In this document: positions 8,183-16,700 of the stretch, piece by piece
Layout: each line of letters begins with the position of its first letter
How positions within the stretch are numbered: position 1 is the first letter of the stretch
Source: Armatimonadota bacterium
Lineage (GTDB): Bacteria; Armatimonadota; DTGP01; JAKQQT01
Length of the DNA stretch: 64,000 nucleotides
Direction of reading: 5' to 3'
Assembly: GCA_036504095.1 (NCBI GenBank)
Contig: DASXVS010000042.1
Coordinates: 62,001-126,000 of the forward strand
Program-made: the position numbers and the translations under genes
The notes under the pieces: generated by a model
What the model was told of the DNA's origin: nothing
Database searches by the model: none
The model's input: only the letters and a program-made list of their open reading frames with translations

Positions 8183-9703
8183 ATGCCGGATCATGAGGCA
8201 CCGTCGCTGTCGCGGCGGAAATTCATACAGACCGCCGGAGCCGCGGCGGCGTCCCTGATTGCGGCGCCGAGAGGAGAGGCGATGATTCGAAACCCTGGGC
8301 CGCCTCCGAGGCGGCCGAACGTGATCTACATCCTGGCGGACCAACTCCGCTACCGGTCGTGCGGTTATACGGGCGACACCAAGGCGCACACGCCCAATCT
8401 GGACTCGTTCGCGGCGCGGAGCGCCAGTTTCGAGAACGCGGTCTCCGGGCACCCCGTTTGCGCGCCTCACCGCGCCTCGATGCTCACCGGATTATACACC
8501 ACCTCCACCGGAATGGTGATCAATGAGCTGCGGATGAACCCCGATCACGAGTGCATGGGCCACGTGCTGACGCGCGGCGGATACGAGACAGCGTATATCG
8601 GCAAGTGGCACCTCTATGCGAACCAGTTGGGCAACCACGAGGACCCGAAGAACTCCTACACGCCTCCGGGGCCGCACCGCCTCGGTTTTGACGGATTCTG
8701 GGCGTCCTACGGATTTCACCACGAGTACTACAAGGGGTATTACCACACCGACAGCCCGAAGAAGATCTTCATCGACGGCTATGAGCCGGACGCACAGACA
8801 GATATGGCGATCGAACGCATCGGACACTACGCGAAAGGCGACAAGCCGTTCGCTCTGTTCCTCTCAATCGGGACGCCGCATGACCCCTGGGACACGAGCA
8901 ACGTCCCGCCGGAATACCTGGCGCGATTCGCAGATGCCCAGTTCCCGCTGCCGCCCAACTACAAGCCGGAAAACGACCCGTACGCGGACGCCTGGGGCAG
9001 GCTCAGCCCGGATGAACGAAAGGCGCTCCCGCAGTGGATGCGGGTGTACTATGCGATGGTCGCCAACATCGACTGGAACCTGGGGCGGCTGATGGAAGCG
9101 ATCGACAAGGCCGGCATCCGGGAGAACACCGTCGTGGTATTCACCTCCGATCACGGGGAGATGTTCGGGGCGCAGGGTCGCCGCGCGAAGAACAACTTCT
9201 ACGAGGAAGCCGTGCGCGTACCGTTTCTCGTGCGCTGGCCGGGGAAGATTCGCGCTGGATCCGTCTGCGACACGTGCCTCAACACGCCGGATATCATGCC
9301 CACGCTGCTTTCGCTTGCCGGCCTCCCGATCCCGGCCAAAGTGGAGGGCACGGATCTGAGCCATTGCGCCCTCGGCAAGCCCGGCCCGGAGCCGGAGGCC
9401 GCCTTCATGCAAAACACCGGCGCGTGCGCTATATGGGAGGACGGCTACGAATGGCGCGGCCTGCGGAGCAAGCAGTACACGTACGCGACGTACCGCAAGG
9501 ACCGGTCCGAACTGCTCTTCGACAACAAGGCGGATCCCTACCAGCGAAAGAACCTGGCCGGCGACCCCGCGCACAGGGATACACTGAACCGCTTCCGCGA
9601 GCTGCTGAAGGTCCGGATGACCGCCGTGGGCGATACATTCGAAGCCAGTTCCTGGTACAGGGATCACTGGACGAAGGACCGCATCATCACATTCGTCCGC
9701 TAG
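8183..9703 (+). CDS. Second Tat-exported sulfatase with variant CAPHR site
   Basis: 506 residues; ATG 8183 is preceded by GGAGGAAAG. SRRKFIQTAGAAAASLIAAP is a twin-arginine leader. The core has VIYILADQLRYRS, GKWHLY and FTSDHGEMFGAQG. The formylglycine motif is C93-A-P-H-R97, so the residue normally Ser or Ala is His while Cys, Pro and Arg are kept. It is paralogous to the preceding sulfatase but diverged, so the two probably remove different sulfate esters. Whether the Cys is still converted to formylglycine is uncertain. Confidence 0.92.
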   Translation: MPDHEAPSLSRRKFIQTAGAAAASLIAAPRGEAMIRNPGPPPRRPNVIYILADQLRYRSCGYTGDTKAHTPNLDSFAARSASFENAVSGHPVCAPHRASMLTGLYTTSTGMVINELRMNPDHECMGHVLTRGGYETAYIGKWHLYANQLGNHEDPKNSYTPPGPHRLGFDGFWASYGFHHEYYKGYYHTDSPKKIFIDGYEPDAQTDMAIERIGHYAKGDKPFALFLSIGTPHDPWDTSNVPPEYLARFADAQFPLPPNYKPENDPYADAWGRLSPDERKALPQWMRVYYAMVANIDWNLGRLMEAIDKAGIRENTVVVFTSDHGEMFGAQGRRAKNNFYEEAVRVPFLVRWPGKIRAGSVCDTCLNTPDIMPTLLSLAGLPIPAKVEGTDLSHCALGKPGPEPEAAFMQNTGACAIWEDGYEWRGLRSKQYTYATYRKDRSELLFDNKADPYQRKNLAGDPAHRDTLNRFRELLKVRMTAVGDTFEASSWYRDHWTKDRIITFVR

Positions 9704-9776
9704 CGACAGATACCGGAATGAAGGGATTTGGGCCCGACCCGCGCGACGCTCGGATCGACCGGCCCGGGACGAAGGA

Positions 9777-11024
9777 ATGAAGACCCGATTCGCATCTTGC
9801 GCCTTGCTGGCGGCGGCCGGCCTGTTGGCGGCGGCGTTACCCTCGCCGGGCTCTCAATCAGATAAAGCGCCGTGGGATGTCCCGCCGCTGAAGGACTCGT
9901 TCAAGGGTGCGTTCCTAATCGGGACCGCGCTGAACTACGCGTCGCTGCATGGGATGGCGCCGATGGACCTGGCCATCGCCAAACGGCATTTCAGTGCCTT
10001 TACGTGCGAGAATGGCATGAAGCCGGATGCCACCCAGCCCTCGGAAGGCCGTTTCACATTCGCCGACGGCGACCGTCTCGTGGAGATCGCCCGGGAATGC
10101 GGGGCCGTTCCTGTTGGCCACACACTGGTCTGGCACAGCCAGACGCCGGCGTGGTTCTTCCAGGGCCCCGACGGCCGGCCGCCGAGCCGCGAGGTGGCGC
10201 TCGCGCGCATGCGCAAGCATATCGCCGCCGTTGTGGGCCACTTCAAGGGCAGGGTCAAGCAATGGGACGTCGTCAATGAGGCCATCAGCGATGCCCCCGG
10301 CGAATTCCTGCGCCCCACCCCATGGCAGAAGGCCATCGGCGACGACTACATCGCCGAAGCGTTCCGCGCCGCGCACGAAGCCGACCCCGATGCGACCCTC
10401 GTCTACAACGACTACAACATCGACCTGGGTTACAAGCGGGCCAAGGCGCTCAAGCTGCTCCGCTCGCTCCGCGCGGAAAAGGTGCCGATCAACGCGGTCG
10501 GGATCCAGTGTCACTGGCGCATGGACAGCCCAGATTTCGCCGAGGTGGATGAGAGCATCAAAGAGTTCGGAGCGCTTGGCCTGAAAGTGATGATAACCGA
10601 ACTCGATATCGGCGTGCTGCCAACGCAGTACAAGGGGGCCGACATTTCGACGCGCGAAACGATGACGCCGGCACAGGCGGCGGTGATGGACCCATGGGCC
10701 GCGGGTCTGCCGGATGATGTCGCCCGGAAGCACGCCGAGCGCTATCGGCAGGCTTTTGAGATGTTCCTCCGGCACCGGGACGTCATCCGCCGGGTAACGC
10801 TCTGGGGGCCTCATGACGGCGATTCCTGGCTCAACAACTTTCCCATACTGGGTCGGACCGACTACCCGTTGCTCTTCGACCGGCAGGGGCGGCCCAAGCC
10901 CGCATATTACGCCGTCCGGCGCGCCGCGAATGCGGCGCCACCGCTTTCCCGGGGCAAGCGCGCGCGGGCCAAAGGCGCCCCCGGGAGCTTGCGCCTTCCG
11001 ACACGGAGGGATCCGCAACAATGA
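9777..11024 (+). CDS. GH10 endo-1,4-beta-xylanase, secreted
   Basis: 415 residues; ATG 9777 follows GAAGGA. A signal peptide (LLAAAGLLAAALPSPGS) precedes a complete GH10 TIM barrel: FTCENGMKPD (residues 75-84), GHTLVWHSQTP (114-124), acid/base glutamate in WDVVNEA (E168) and nucleophile in ITELDIG (E275), and LWGPHDGDSWL near the end. GH10 enzymes cut the xylan backbone and tolerate substituted regions. The last 35 residues are a basic Arg/Pro-rich tail beyond the domain. It overlaps the following GH43 gene by 4 bp (ATGA), so the two are translationally coupled. Confidence 0.95.
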   Translation: MKTRFASCALLAAAGLLAAALPSPGSQSDKAPWDVPPLKDSFKGAFLIGTALNYASLHGMAPMDLAIAKRHFSAFTCENGMKPDATQPSEGRFTFADGDRLVEIARECGAVPVGHTLVWHSQTPAWFFQGPDGRPPSREVALARMRKHIAAVVGHFKGRVKQWDVVNEAISDAPGEFLRPTPWQKAIGDDYIAEAFRAAHEADPDATLVYNDYNIDLGYKRAKALKLLRSLRAEKVPINAVGIQCHWRMDSPDFAEVDESIKEFGALGLKVMITELDIGVLPTQYKGADISTRETMTPAQAAVMDPWAAGLPDDVARKHAERYRQAFEMFLRHRDVIRRVTLWGPHDGDSWLNNFPILGRTDYPLLFDRQGRPKPAYYAVRRAANAAPPLSRGKRARAKGAPGSLRLPTRRDPQQ

Positions 11025-13099
11025 ATACTCGAAAGGTAAAGCTCATCGGGGCCGGCCTCGCCATATCGGCCGCCTTGACACCGGCGGACGCAGCGGCGCC
11101 AACGTGGACGGCCGACAACGGCAACGGCACGTTCACCAACCCATTGTTCTACGATGAGTTCTCCGACCCCGATATGATCCGCGTCGGCGATGACTACTAT
11201 CTGACCGGAACGACGATGCACGCCATGCCCGGCCTGCCGGTGCTGCATTCCCGGGATCTGGTTAACTGGAAGTTCCTGAGTTACGCGGTAGACCGCCTCG
11301 ACTTCGGGCCGGAGTACCGTCTCGAGGACGGCAAGGAGATCTACGGCCAGGGTATCTGGGCCCCGAGCTTCCGCTGGCACAACGGCACGTTCTACATCTT
11401 TTCCAACGTCCGGGGCCAGCCGACGCAGATCCTCAGCGCCAGGGACCCGGCGGGTCCCTGGAAGCGCTCCGTGATGAAGCAGGGGTTCCACGATATGTCG
11501 GTCCTCTTCGACGATGACGGCAAGGTTTACATCGTCTGGGGCTACCGCGAGATGAAGTTCGCCCAATTGAACGACGAGCTCACAGATATCGTCCCCGGCA
11601 CCGAGCGCTCGCTGTTCCCGCCCGACAGCCTCATGGGCGAGGGCGCGCATTTCTACAAGATTGACGGCAAGTACTACATCACCAGCGCCTGGTTTGACGG
11701 GACGATGCGCATGGCCTGCGCTCGCGCGGACAAGCCGGAAGGCCCCTACGAAGTGAACCCCGCCATCAGCATCGGCGAAGATTACGGCCTCGGAGGTGTC
11801 CACCGGCTGAGTTCGAACAACTACCGGCCGCCATTCAAGGTGCACCCGCCGCTCCCAAAGAGCGCTGGGAACCGCGGCCTTCATCAGGGCGGATTAGTGA
11901 GCACGCCAAAGGACGTGTTCTGGGGGTTCTCGCAGATGGACTACACCGCGGTCGGGCGCCTCACCTGCCTCGCGCCGATCACGTGGAAGGACGGCTGGCC
12001 CTATTTCGGCCTCCCCGGTAATCTGGGGCGCACCCCCCGCATATGGGTCAAGCCGGACACCGGAAACGTATCGCCCGTCTCGGCGCCGTATCAGCGGAGC
12101 GACGATTTCTCGTCGCCGGCCCTGAATCCCATCTGGCAATGGAACCACGCCCCCGATGACACGAAATGGTCGCTGACGGAGCGGCCCGGCTTCCTGCGCC
12201 TCCACTCGCTGCCCGCCGCGGAGTTCTGGTGGGCGCGCAACACGCTCACCCAGCGTTCCGTTGGGCCGGCGTCGAATCCGACCGCCGTGCTGGACACGAA
12301 AGGAATGAAGGCTGGGGATATCGCCGGCCTGGCGCTCCTGAACCTCCCCTACGCCTGGATCGGCGTCCACCGAAGCACAGACGGGTGGGCGCTGGAGAGG
12401 TACGACCAGACAACGGGGGAGACCGTGCGCGTTCCCCTGTCAGCCGGGCGCGTGTGGCTGCGGGCGGAGTGCGATTTCCTGACGGAGATTGCGCGATTCA
12501 GCTACAGCACCGATGGCGCGACGTTCACCCCGCTGGGCGGCGAGTTCGCCATGGTCTTCCAGTTGAAGACTTTTGAGGGCGTCCGTTACGCCCTCTTCCA
12601 CTACAACACCGGCGGCAGACTCGGGGGCTACGCCGACTTCGACGGCTTGACCATCGATGAGCCTCGTCCGCACGGATTGACGAAACCAATCCCGCTCGGT
12701 CGGACGATCACGATTTCGAGCCTCGGCAGCGGAGCCGTATTGGCCGCGGACAGGCACATGCTCATCGCTGTGCCGAAGGATGACGCGCGCGCGGCTTCGG
12801 CGGCCGCGGCGTTCAAGGTGGTGGACCGCGGGCAGGGGCGCGTCGCGCTGCAGGCGGGCGACGCCTTCGTCTCGGTGGTTGCGTCCGGTACGGCGGGCCA
12901 GGTCATGCTGCGGAAAGGCGATCCCGCTGACGGCGAGACGTTCCAGTGGGTGGAGACGCCTTATGGGGACCTCGTGCTTCTTTCGCTGGCGTCGCACCGC
13001 TACCTGAGGATCCAGCCGAACGACAATGCCATCTCCGCCGACAGCCCCGGCCCGCATCCTGGCCGGGAGGATGGTACCTGCCTGAGCTGGAAGAAGTGA
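11021..13099 (+). CDS. GH43 family beta-xylosidase/arabinofuranosidase with two extra C-terminal domains
   Basis: 692 residues with a signal peptide ending near DAAA. The five-bladed GH43 propeller (about 35-345) has the three expected acids: D49 in FSDPDM (base), D158 in FHDMSVLFDDDG (pKa modulator) and E207 in MGEGAHF (acid). Residues about 355-545 match the beta-sandwich found C-terminal to many GH43 xylosidases. A further 130 residues (about 560-690) with SLGSGAVLAAD and SLASHRYLRI repeats look like a beta-trefoil or fascin-like binding module. It starts inside the stop of the GH10 gene and closes the operon; it would trim xylo-oligosaccharides made by the xylanase. Confidence 0.9.
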   Translation: MNTRKVKLIGAGLAISAALTPADAAAPTWTADNGNGTFTNPLFYDEFSDPDMIRVGDDYYLTGTTMHAMPGLPVLHSRDLVNWKFLSYAVDRLDFGPEYRLEDGKEIYGQGIWAPSFRWHNGTFYIFSNVRGQPTQILSARDPAGPWKRSVMKQGFHDMSVLFDDDGKVYIVWGYREMKFAQLNDELTDIVPGTERSLFPPDSLMGEGAHFYKIDGKYYITSAWFDGTMRMACARADKPEGPYEVNPAISIGEDYGLGGVHRLSSNNYRPPFKVHPPLPKSAGNRGLHQGGLVSTPKDVFWGFSQMDYTAVGRLTCLAPITWKDGWPYFGLPGNLGRTPRIWVKPDTGNVSPVSAPYQRSDDFSSPALNPIWQWNHAPDDTKWSLTERPGFLRLHSLPAAEFWWARNTLTQRSVGPASNPTAVLDTKGMKAGDIAGLALLNLPYAWIGVHRSTDGWALERYDQTTGETVRVPLSAGRVWLRAECDFLTEIARFSYSTDGATFTPLGGEFAMVFQLKTFEGVRYALFHYNTGGRLGGYADFDGLTIDEPRPHGLTKPIPLGRTITISSLGSGAVLAADRHMLIAVPKDDARAASAAAAFKVVDRGQGRVALQAGDAFVSVVASGTAGQVMLRKGDPADGETFQWVETPYGDLVLLSLASHRYLRIQPNDNAISADSPGPHPGREDGTCLSWKK

Positions 13100-13137
13100 A
13101 AGCACGGCCACATCCGGGTCTGGCCTATGTCCGGGAG

Positions 13138-14805
13138 CTACCGCCCGGAACGCCAGAATGCGCCGAGGAGCCAGAGGCAGCACGCGATGCCGAGCGCGAT
13201 CGCCGCTCTCAGCAGGAAAATGCCGATGTCATCCGAGCCGGCCGGCCGGTAGATGGCCGCCAGCACGCTCAGCCCGATCGCAATCCCGGCCGCGATGATG
13301 CTTATCGATATGCGATTGGCCGCCCGCTCGAAGCGCCTGGCGACCTCCTCCGGCACTTCGAACCGGCTGGCGACGGACAGTTCACCGCGGTCCAGTTGAA
13401 CCAGCAGGTGGCGGAGCCGCTGAGGCAGGTCGAGACCGATCTCGGCCATGTCGATGGCTCCCTCGCGGGCTCGCCGGGTGATGACACGAAGGGAGTGGCT
13501 TCGCCGCCAGAAGCGCTTGAGGTAGGGTTTGGCGAACTCGAGCAGGTTGAAGTCCGGATCAAGGAACGCGCCCAGACCCTCATCCATGGCGATGACCTTG
13601 GTGAGCAGCGTCAGATCGCTGGGAAGCTGGAGGTGATGGCGCCTTGAGACGGTGGTGATGTCGCCGAAAACGTTGGCGGCGGTCACTTCGCCGAGAGGCT
13701 GCCCGGAGTACCTCTGCAGCAGACGTTTCAGATCGCGCCGGAGCGCCCCGCGGTCCACCGGTCCCGGCGCTGCTCCCAAGGCCAGGAGTTCGTCCACCAG
13801 CCCGTCCGCATCCTGCCGTGTAACGGCGATGGCCAGGCGCACAAGCGACTGGCCGAGGCGGTCTTCCACCTGCCCGACCATCCCGTAGTCCAACAGTGCG
13901 ATGGTGCCATTGGATTGGACGAAAAAGTTGCCGGGGTGCGGATCGGCGTGGAAGAAACCGTGGTCCAGCACCTGGACAACCGCGATGTGCGCGCACCGTT
14001 CGGCGAGACTGGCGCGATCGATACCGGCGGCGTCGAGTGCGTCGAGATCGCTGATCTTGATGCCCGCGATCTCCTCCATCGTAAGCACTCTCTTGGTGGT
14101 GTGCTCCCAGTAGATCCTGGGCACGAGAAGTGATGGATCCGCAGCGAAGTTCGCGCGAATGCGATCGGCGTTGCGTCCCTCGCGCACGTAGTCGAGTTCG
14201 TTCCGCAGCGTGATGGCGAACTCGTCCACCCACCCTTCCAGGTCGTACTGCTTCCCAATCCGTGAGTTCTTCGAGAGAAAGCGGGCCAGGTCGCCCAGGA
14301 TGGCGAGATCTTCTTCGACCACCGCTTCGATCGCGGGCCGCTGGACCTTGACCACGACGTGCGTACCATCGAGCATCACGGCATCGTGGACCTGGCCGAT
14401 GGAGGCGGCGGCCCGTGGCTCCACCGCGAACGTCCGAAAGACCTCTTCCGGCGGCGCTCCCAGTTCCCGCTTGATGGTGGCGGCGATATCGGAAAAGGCC
14501 TCGTGCCGAGCCTGATCCTGGAGTTTGCTCAATTCGGCGATGTATTCCGGCGGCAGGAGGTCCGGGCGGGTGCTGAGTATCTGGCCCAGCTTGATGAAGG
14601 TCGGTCCTAGTTCATCGAGTGCGTTCCGGACACGCTCTGGCTGGGTCAGCGCCGGCGATTTTGCCCTGCCGCGCCAGTTTCGCACGCGGCCCAGGATCTC
14701 GTCGAGGCGCCATTCCGCCATGAGCCAATAGAAGCCATTGCGAACCAACACCTGTCCGATCTCGCTATAGCGCTTCCTGCGATGCGTTGCTACGCTGCTC
14801 GCCAT
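13138..14805 (-). CDS. UbiB/AarF (ABC1) family atypical kinase
   Basis: 555 residues. The ABC1 signature KLGQ (72-75) in FIKLGQILSTRPDLLP is followed by the Ala-rich loop AAASIGQVH, the VVVKVQRP lysine strand, the catalytic-type loop HADPHPGN and LLDYGMVG. The C-terminus has two hydrophobic helices (about 500-545) anchoring it in the membrane. Homologues support quinone biosynthesis or act as lipid-associated ATPases. It stands alone and convergent with the glycan operon (38 bp between stops), so context does not refine its role. Confidence 0.92.
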   Translation of the reverse strand: MASSVATHRRKRYSEIGQVLVRNGFYWLMAEWRLDEILGRVRNWRGRAKSPALTQPERVRNALDELGPTFIKLGQILSTRPDLLPPEYIAELSKLQDQARHEAFSDIAATIKRELGAPPEEVFRTFAVEPRAAASIGQVHDAVMLDGTHVVVKVQRPAIEAVVEEDLAILGDLARFLSKNSRIGKQYDLEGWVDEFAITLRNELDYVREGRNADRIRANFAADPSLLVPRIYWEHTTKRVLTMEEIAGIKISDLDALDAAGIDRASLAERCAHIAVVQVLDHGFFHADPHPGNFFVQSNGTIALLDYGMVGQVEDRLGQSLVRLAIAVTRQDADGLVDELLALGAAPGPVDRGALRRDLKRLLQRYSGQPLGEVTAANVFGDITTVSRRHHLQLPSDLTLLTKVIAMDEGLGAFLDPDFNLLEFAKPYLKRFWRRSHSLRVITRRAREGAIDMAEIGLDLPQRLRHLLVQLDRGELSVASRFEVPEEVARRFERAANRISISIIAAGIAIGLSVLAAIYRPAGSDDIGIFLLRAAIALGIACCLWLLGAFWRSGR

Positions 14806-15194
14806 GCGTTGTCTCCTTCGCTCCGGTCCCGCCGACCTGTCGCTCTACACATCGTATCGTTCGTCAGCGGCCATGGCAACGACACCTACACTCTTATGGC
14901 CGTTCCGCCGCATCTCTCCAGCCGCCGGCGGGTGAATGTGTATGCGACCGGCCGACGATGTGGGGTCCGGACGGCGGCAGGCTTGGTTCCTTTTGGTCGA
15001 AGCGGTTTCGCAGGCCCGGTCATTGGGTAAAAACACGAGTGGGCCGATTCGCCAACCGGCCAGCCTCAAGAGCGGCGCCGCACTGAACGCTTCTCCTCGG
15101 ACTGTGCCGTCAGGCGGAACCGGTCCGGAATTTCCCGGATTGTATGTCCGGGCGTTTGGAACCTACGACAAGGCTCGAAGCAGGAGGTTGTGCG
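14806..15194. other. Divergent intergenic region (389 bp)
   Basis: This lies between the UbiB-type kinase start and a small secreted-protein gene. A short inverted repeat, CCCGGA and TCCGGG separated by 7 bp, lies near 15137-15155. The Shine-Dalgarno AGGAGG is at 15182-15187. I see no convincing -10/-35 pair and no further gene. Confidence 0.4.
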
Positions 15195-15668
15195 ATGCGT
15201 ATGCTAAAGAGCGCGCTTGTGGTTGGTGCGCTGTTGTTGTCCGGGATGGCCTGGGCCGGAGCGCCCAAGGTTACCGGCGAGATCCAGTTCATCAACGGAG
15301 GGCTTGAAGCCTACTCCGCCGTGAGCGTGCACGCTGACTGGGGCAACCAGACCGCGGGCGGCTGGTTCACTTATTCGGACGTGAACGGCGCCTATACGTT
15401 GGACGTTCAGTGCGTCAGCATCGACGTTGCGGCGGGAACCGCGACATTCGTGGGCGTCGTGACAGAGAGTACCCGGACCGATATCGTCGTCGGCAACAAC
15501 ATACAGATCTGGCTGGTGGATAATGGCAAGCCAGGGCAGATCCAGAAGGCAGGCGGCACTCCGGACGGCATCCAGGGCAACGTTGGTGACTGTGCGAAAC
15601 TGGGCACTGCACCCCCGGGGCCGATGCTGCCCGCAATCGCAGGCAACATTACGGTGCACGATAAGTAG
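15195..15668 (+). CDS. Small secreted protein of unknown function
   Basis: 157 residues from ATG 15195, well placed after AGGAGG. A clear signal peptide (LKSALVVGALLLSGMAWAGA) is followed by a mostly beta protein with GEIQFINGG at its start, two cysteines (Val-Gln-Cys-Val and Gly-Asp-Cys-Ala) that could pair, and GNITVHDK at the C-terminus. No family is recognised. It has its own apparent terminator hairpin just downstream, so it is probably monocistronic. Confidence 0.7.
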   Translation: MRMLKSALVVGALLLSGMAWAGAPKVTGEIQFINGGLEAYSAVSVHADWGNQTAGGWFTYSDVNGAYTLDVQCVSIDVAAGTATFVGVVTESTRTDIVVGNNIQIWLVDNGKPGQIQKAGGTPDGIQGNVGDCAKLGTAPPGPMLPAIAGNITVHDK

Positions 15669-15687
15669 AAGGCGCCAATTGGACGCC

Positions 15688-15724
15688 GAAGCGGCTCCCG
15701 TCCTATCGGGGCGGGGGCCGCTTC
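15688..15724 (+). terminator. Hairpin terminator after the small secreted protein
   Basis: GAAGCGGC at 15688-15695 pairs with GCCGCTTC at 15717-15724, with further G/C pairing inside and a short loop. There is no long T-run after it, so it may be a weak or Rho-assisted terminator. Confidence 0.5.
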
Positions 15725-15929
15725 CTCGTCCGGAGACCGCGCGTTGAGGTATGCGGGTGGATCAGAGATGAACGCCGATACGAGCCGCGACCTGCCGAAT
15801 TGGTCCGCGAACAATGATATACCCGGTCAGACAGGTCGATATTGCTCTTTTCCGGCCCAGGTGGTATCATGCTGGTGAACGCCGGGTTCGGTTCCCGCTC
15901 CGTACGGAGCACCGGGTGAGACGCATCTT

Positions 15930-16409
15930 ATGAACGGCTACCGACACAAATGCAGGAGGCTCTCGTGGATGACGGCCATGCTGGTCGTCCTTTCCACGTG
16001 GCTTTCGGTCGGATGGGAGTGCACCGGCGCATCGGCGGCGGCCCCTGTTGTGGGGGCGGCCTCCGGTATGTCGTGCCATATGACCGCGGCATCCGTCGCC
16101 GACGGCTCCGCGTGCGCTATGCCGTGCTGCCAGCAGCAGACCCGGTCGTCCGGACCGCAAGGGCTCGGTTCCCAGCGCCATTCGTCTCCCCTGACGTGCA
16201 TGGCGCCGAAAACCAGCCAGACAGACATCATCGTTGCCGACGTTCACCCGCCCGTTGTCTGTTTGGTGATCTGCGTCGTCCCGTCACTCCTGTTGCCGGC
16301 GATCGACGCGGCTGTCGCCAGCCTGGCTCCGCCGTCCACCATACCGCTACCGCCGCGGGACCCACTGTCCCGCATCCTCAGTTCGCGCGCCCCTCCTTCT
16401 CTCGCGTAA
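15930..16409 (+). CDS. Small secreted Cys/Met/His-containing protein, possibly metal related
   Basis: 159 residues. A hydrophobic leader (TAMLVVLSTWLSVGW) is followed by ECTGASAAAP, MSCHMTAA and CAMPCCQQQ, a density of Cys, Met and His typical of small DUF2946-like proteins near copper-efflux genes. A second hydrophobic stretch (CLVICVVPSLLLPAID) follows, then a Pro-rich end. It lies about 290 bp upstream of efflux system A on the same strand. The start has no strong Shine-Dalgarno and two other frames are open across it, so gene reality is moderate. Confidence 0.45.
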   Translation: MNGYRHKCRRLSWMTAMLVVLSTWLSVGWECTGASAAAPVVGAASGMSCHMTAASVADGSACAMPCCQQQTRSSGPQGLGSQRHSSPLTCMAPKTSQTDIIVADVHPPVVCLVICVVPSLLLPAIDAAVASLAPPSTIPLPPRDPLSRILSSRAPPSLA

Positions 16410-16700
16410 CAAGCACTTGGCACGCGGTCCCCGTGGGACGGCGTGCAACGGCGGCTTCGTTGCGGCCGCATGTCGGGATAGCCTGAGGACATCCGTCCGC
16501 CGAGCATCCCGGCGCGCACCTTCCAACCCTGCACGTTCGCATTGACCGGCAAGTGGCCCGCACGGGCGTTTGCGAGCTAGCGTTTAGGCGATGGGAAGGT
16601 GACGCAACCCACTCAGATTCCATCCGGGCCGTCGGCTTGCTCATCACGAGTTCGCGTGGCGGGGGTGGTATCCGTCTGGATCGAGAGAAAGGTTTTTGCG

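Noticed and set aside
15950-16486. Alternative 178-codon frame over the small Cys/Met-rich protein
   Set aside because: The competing frame at 15930-16409 has a leader and clustered CHM/CAMPCC motifs, while this one is Arg/Gly-rich with no structure.
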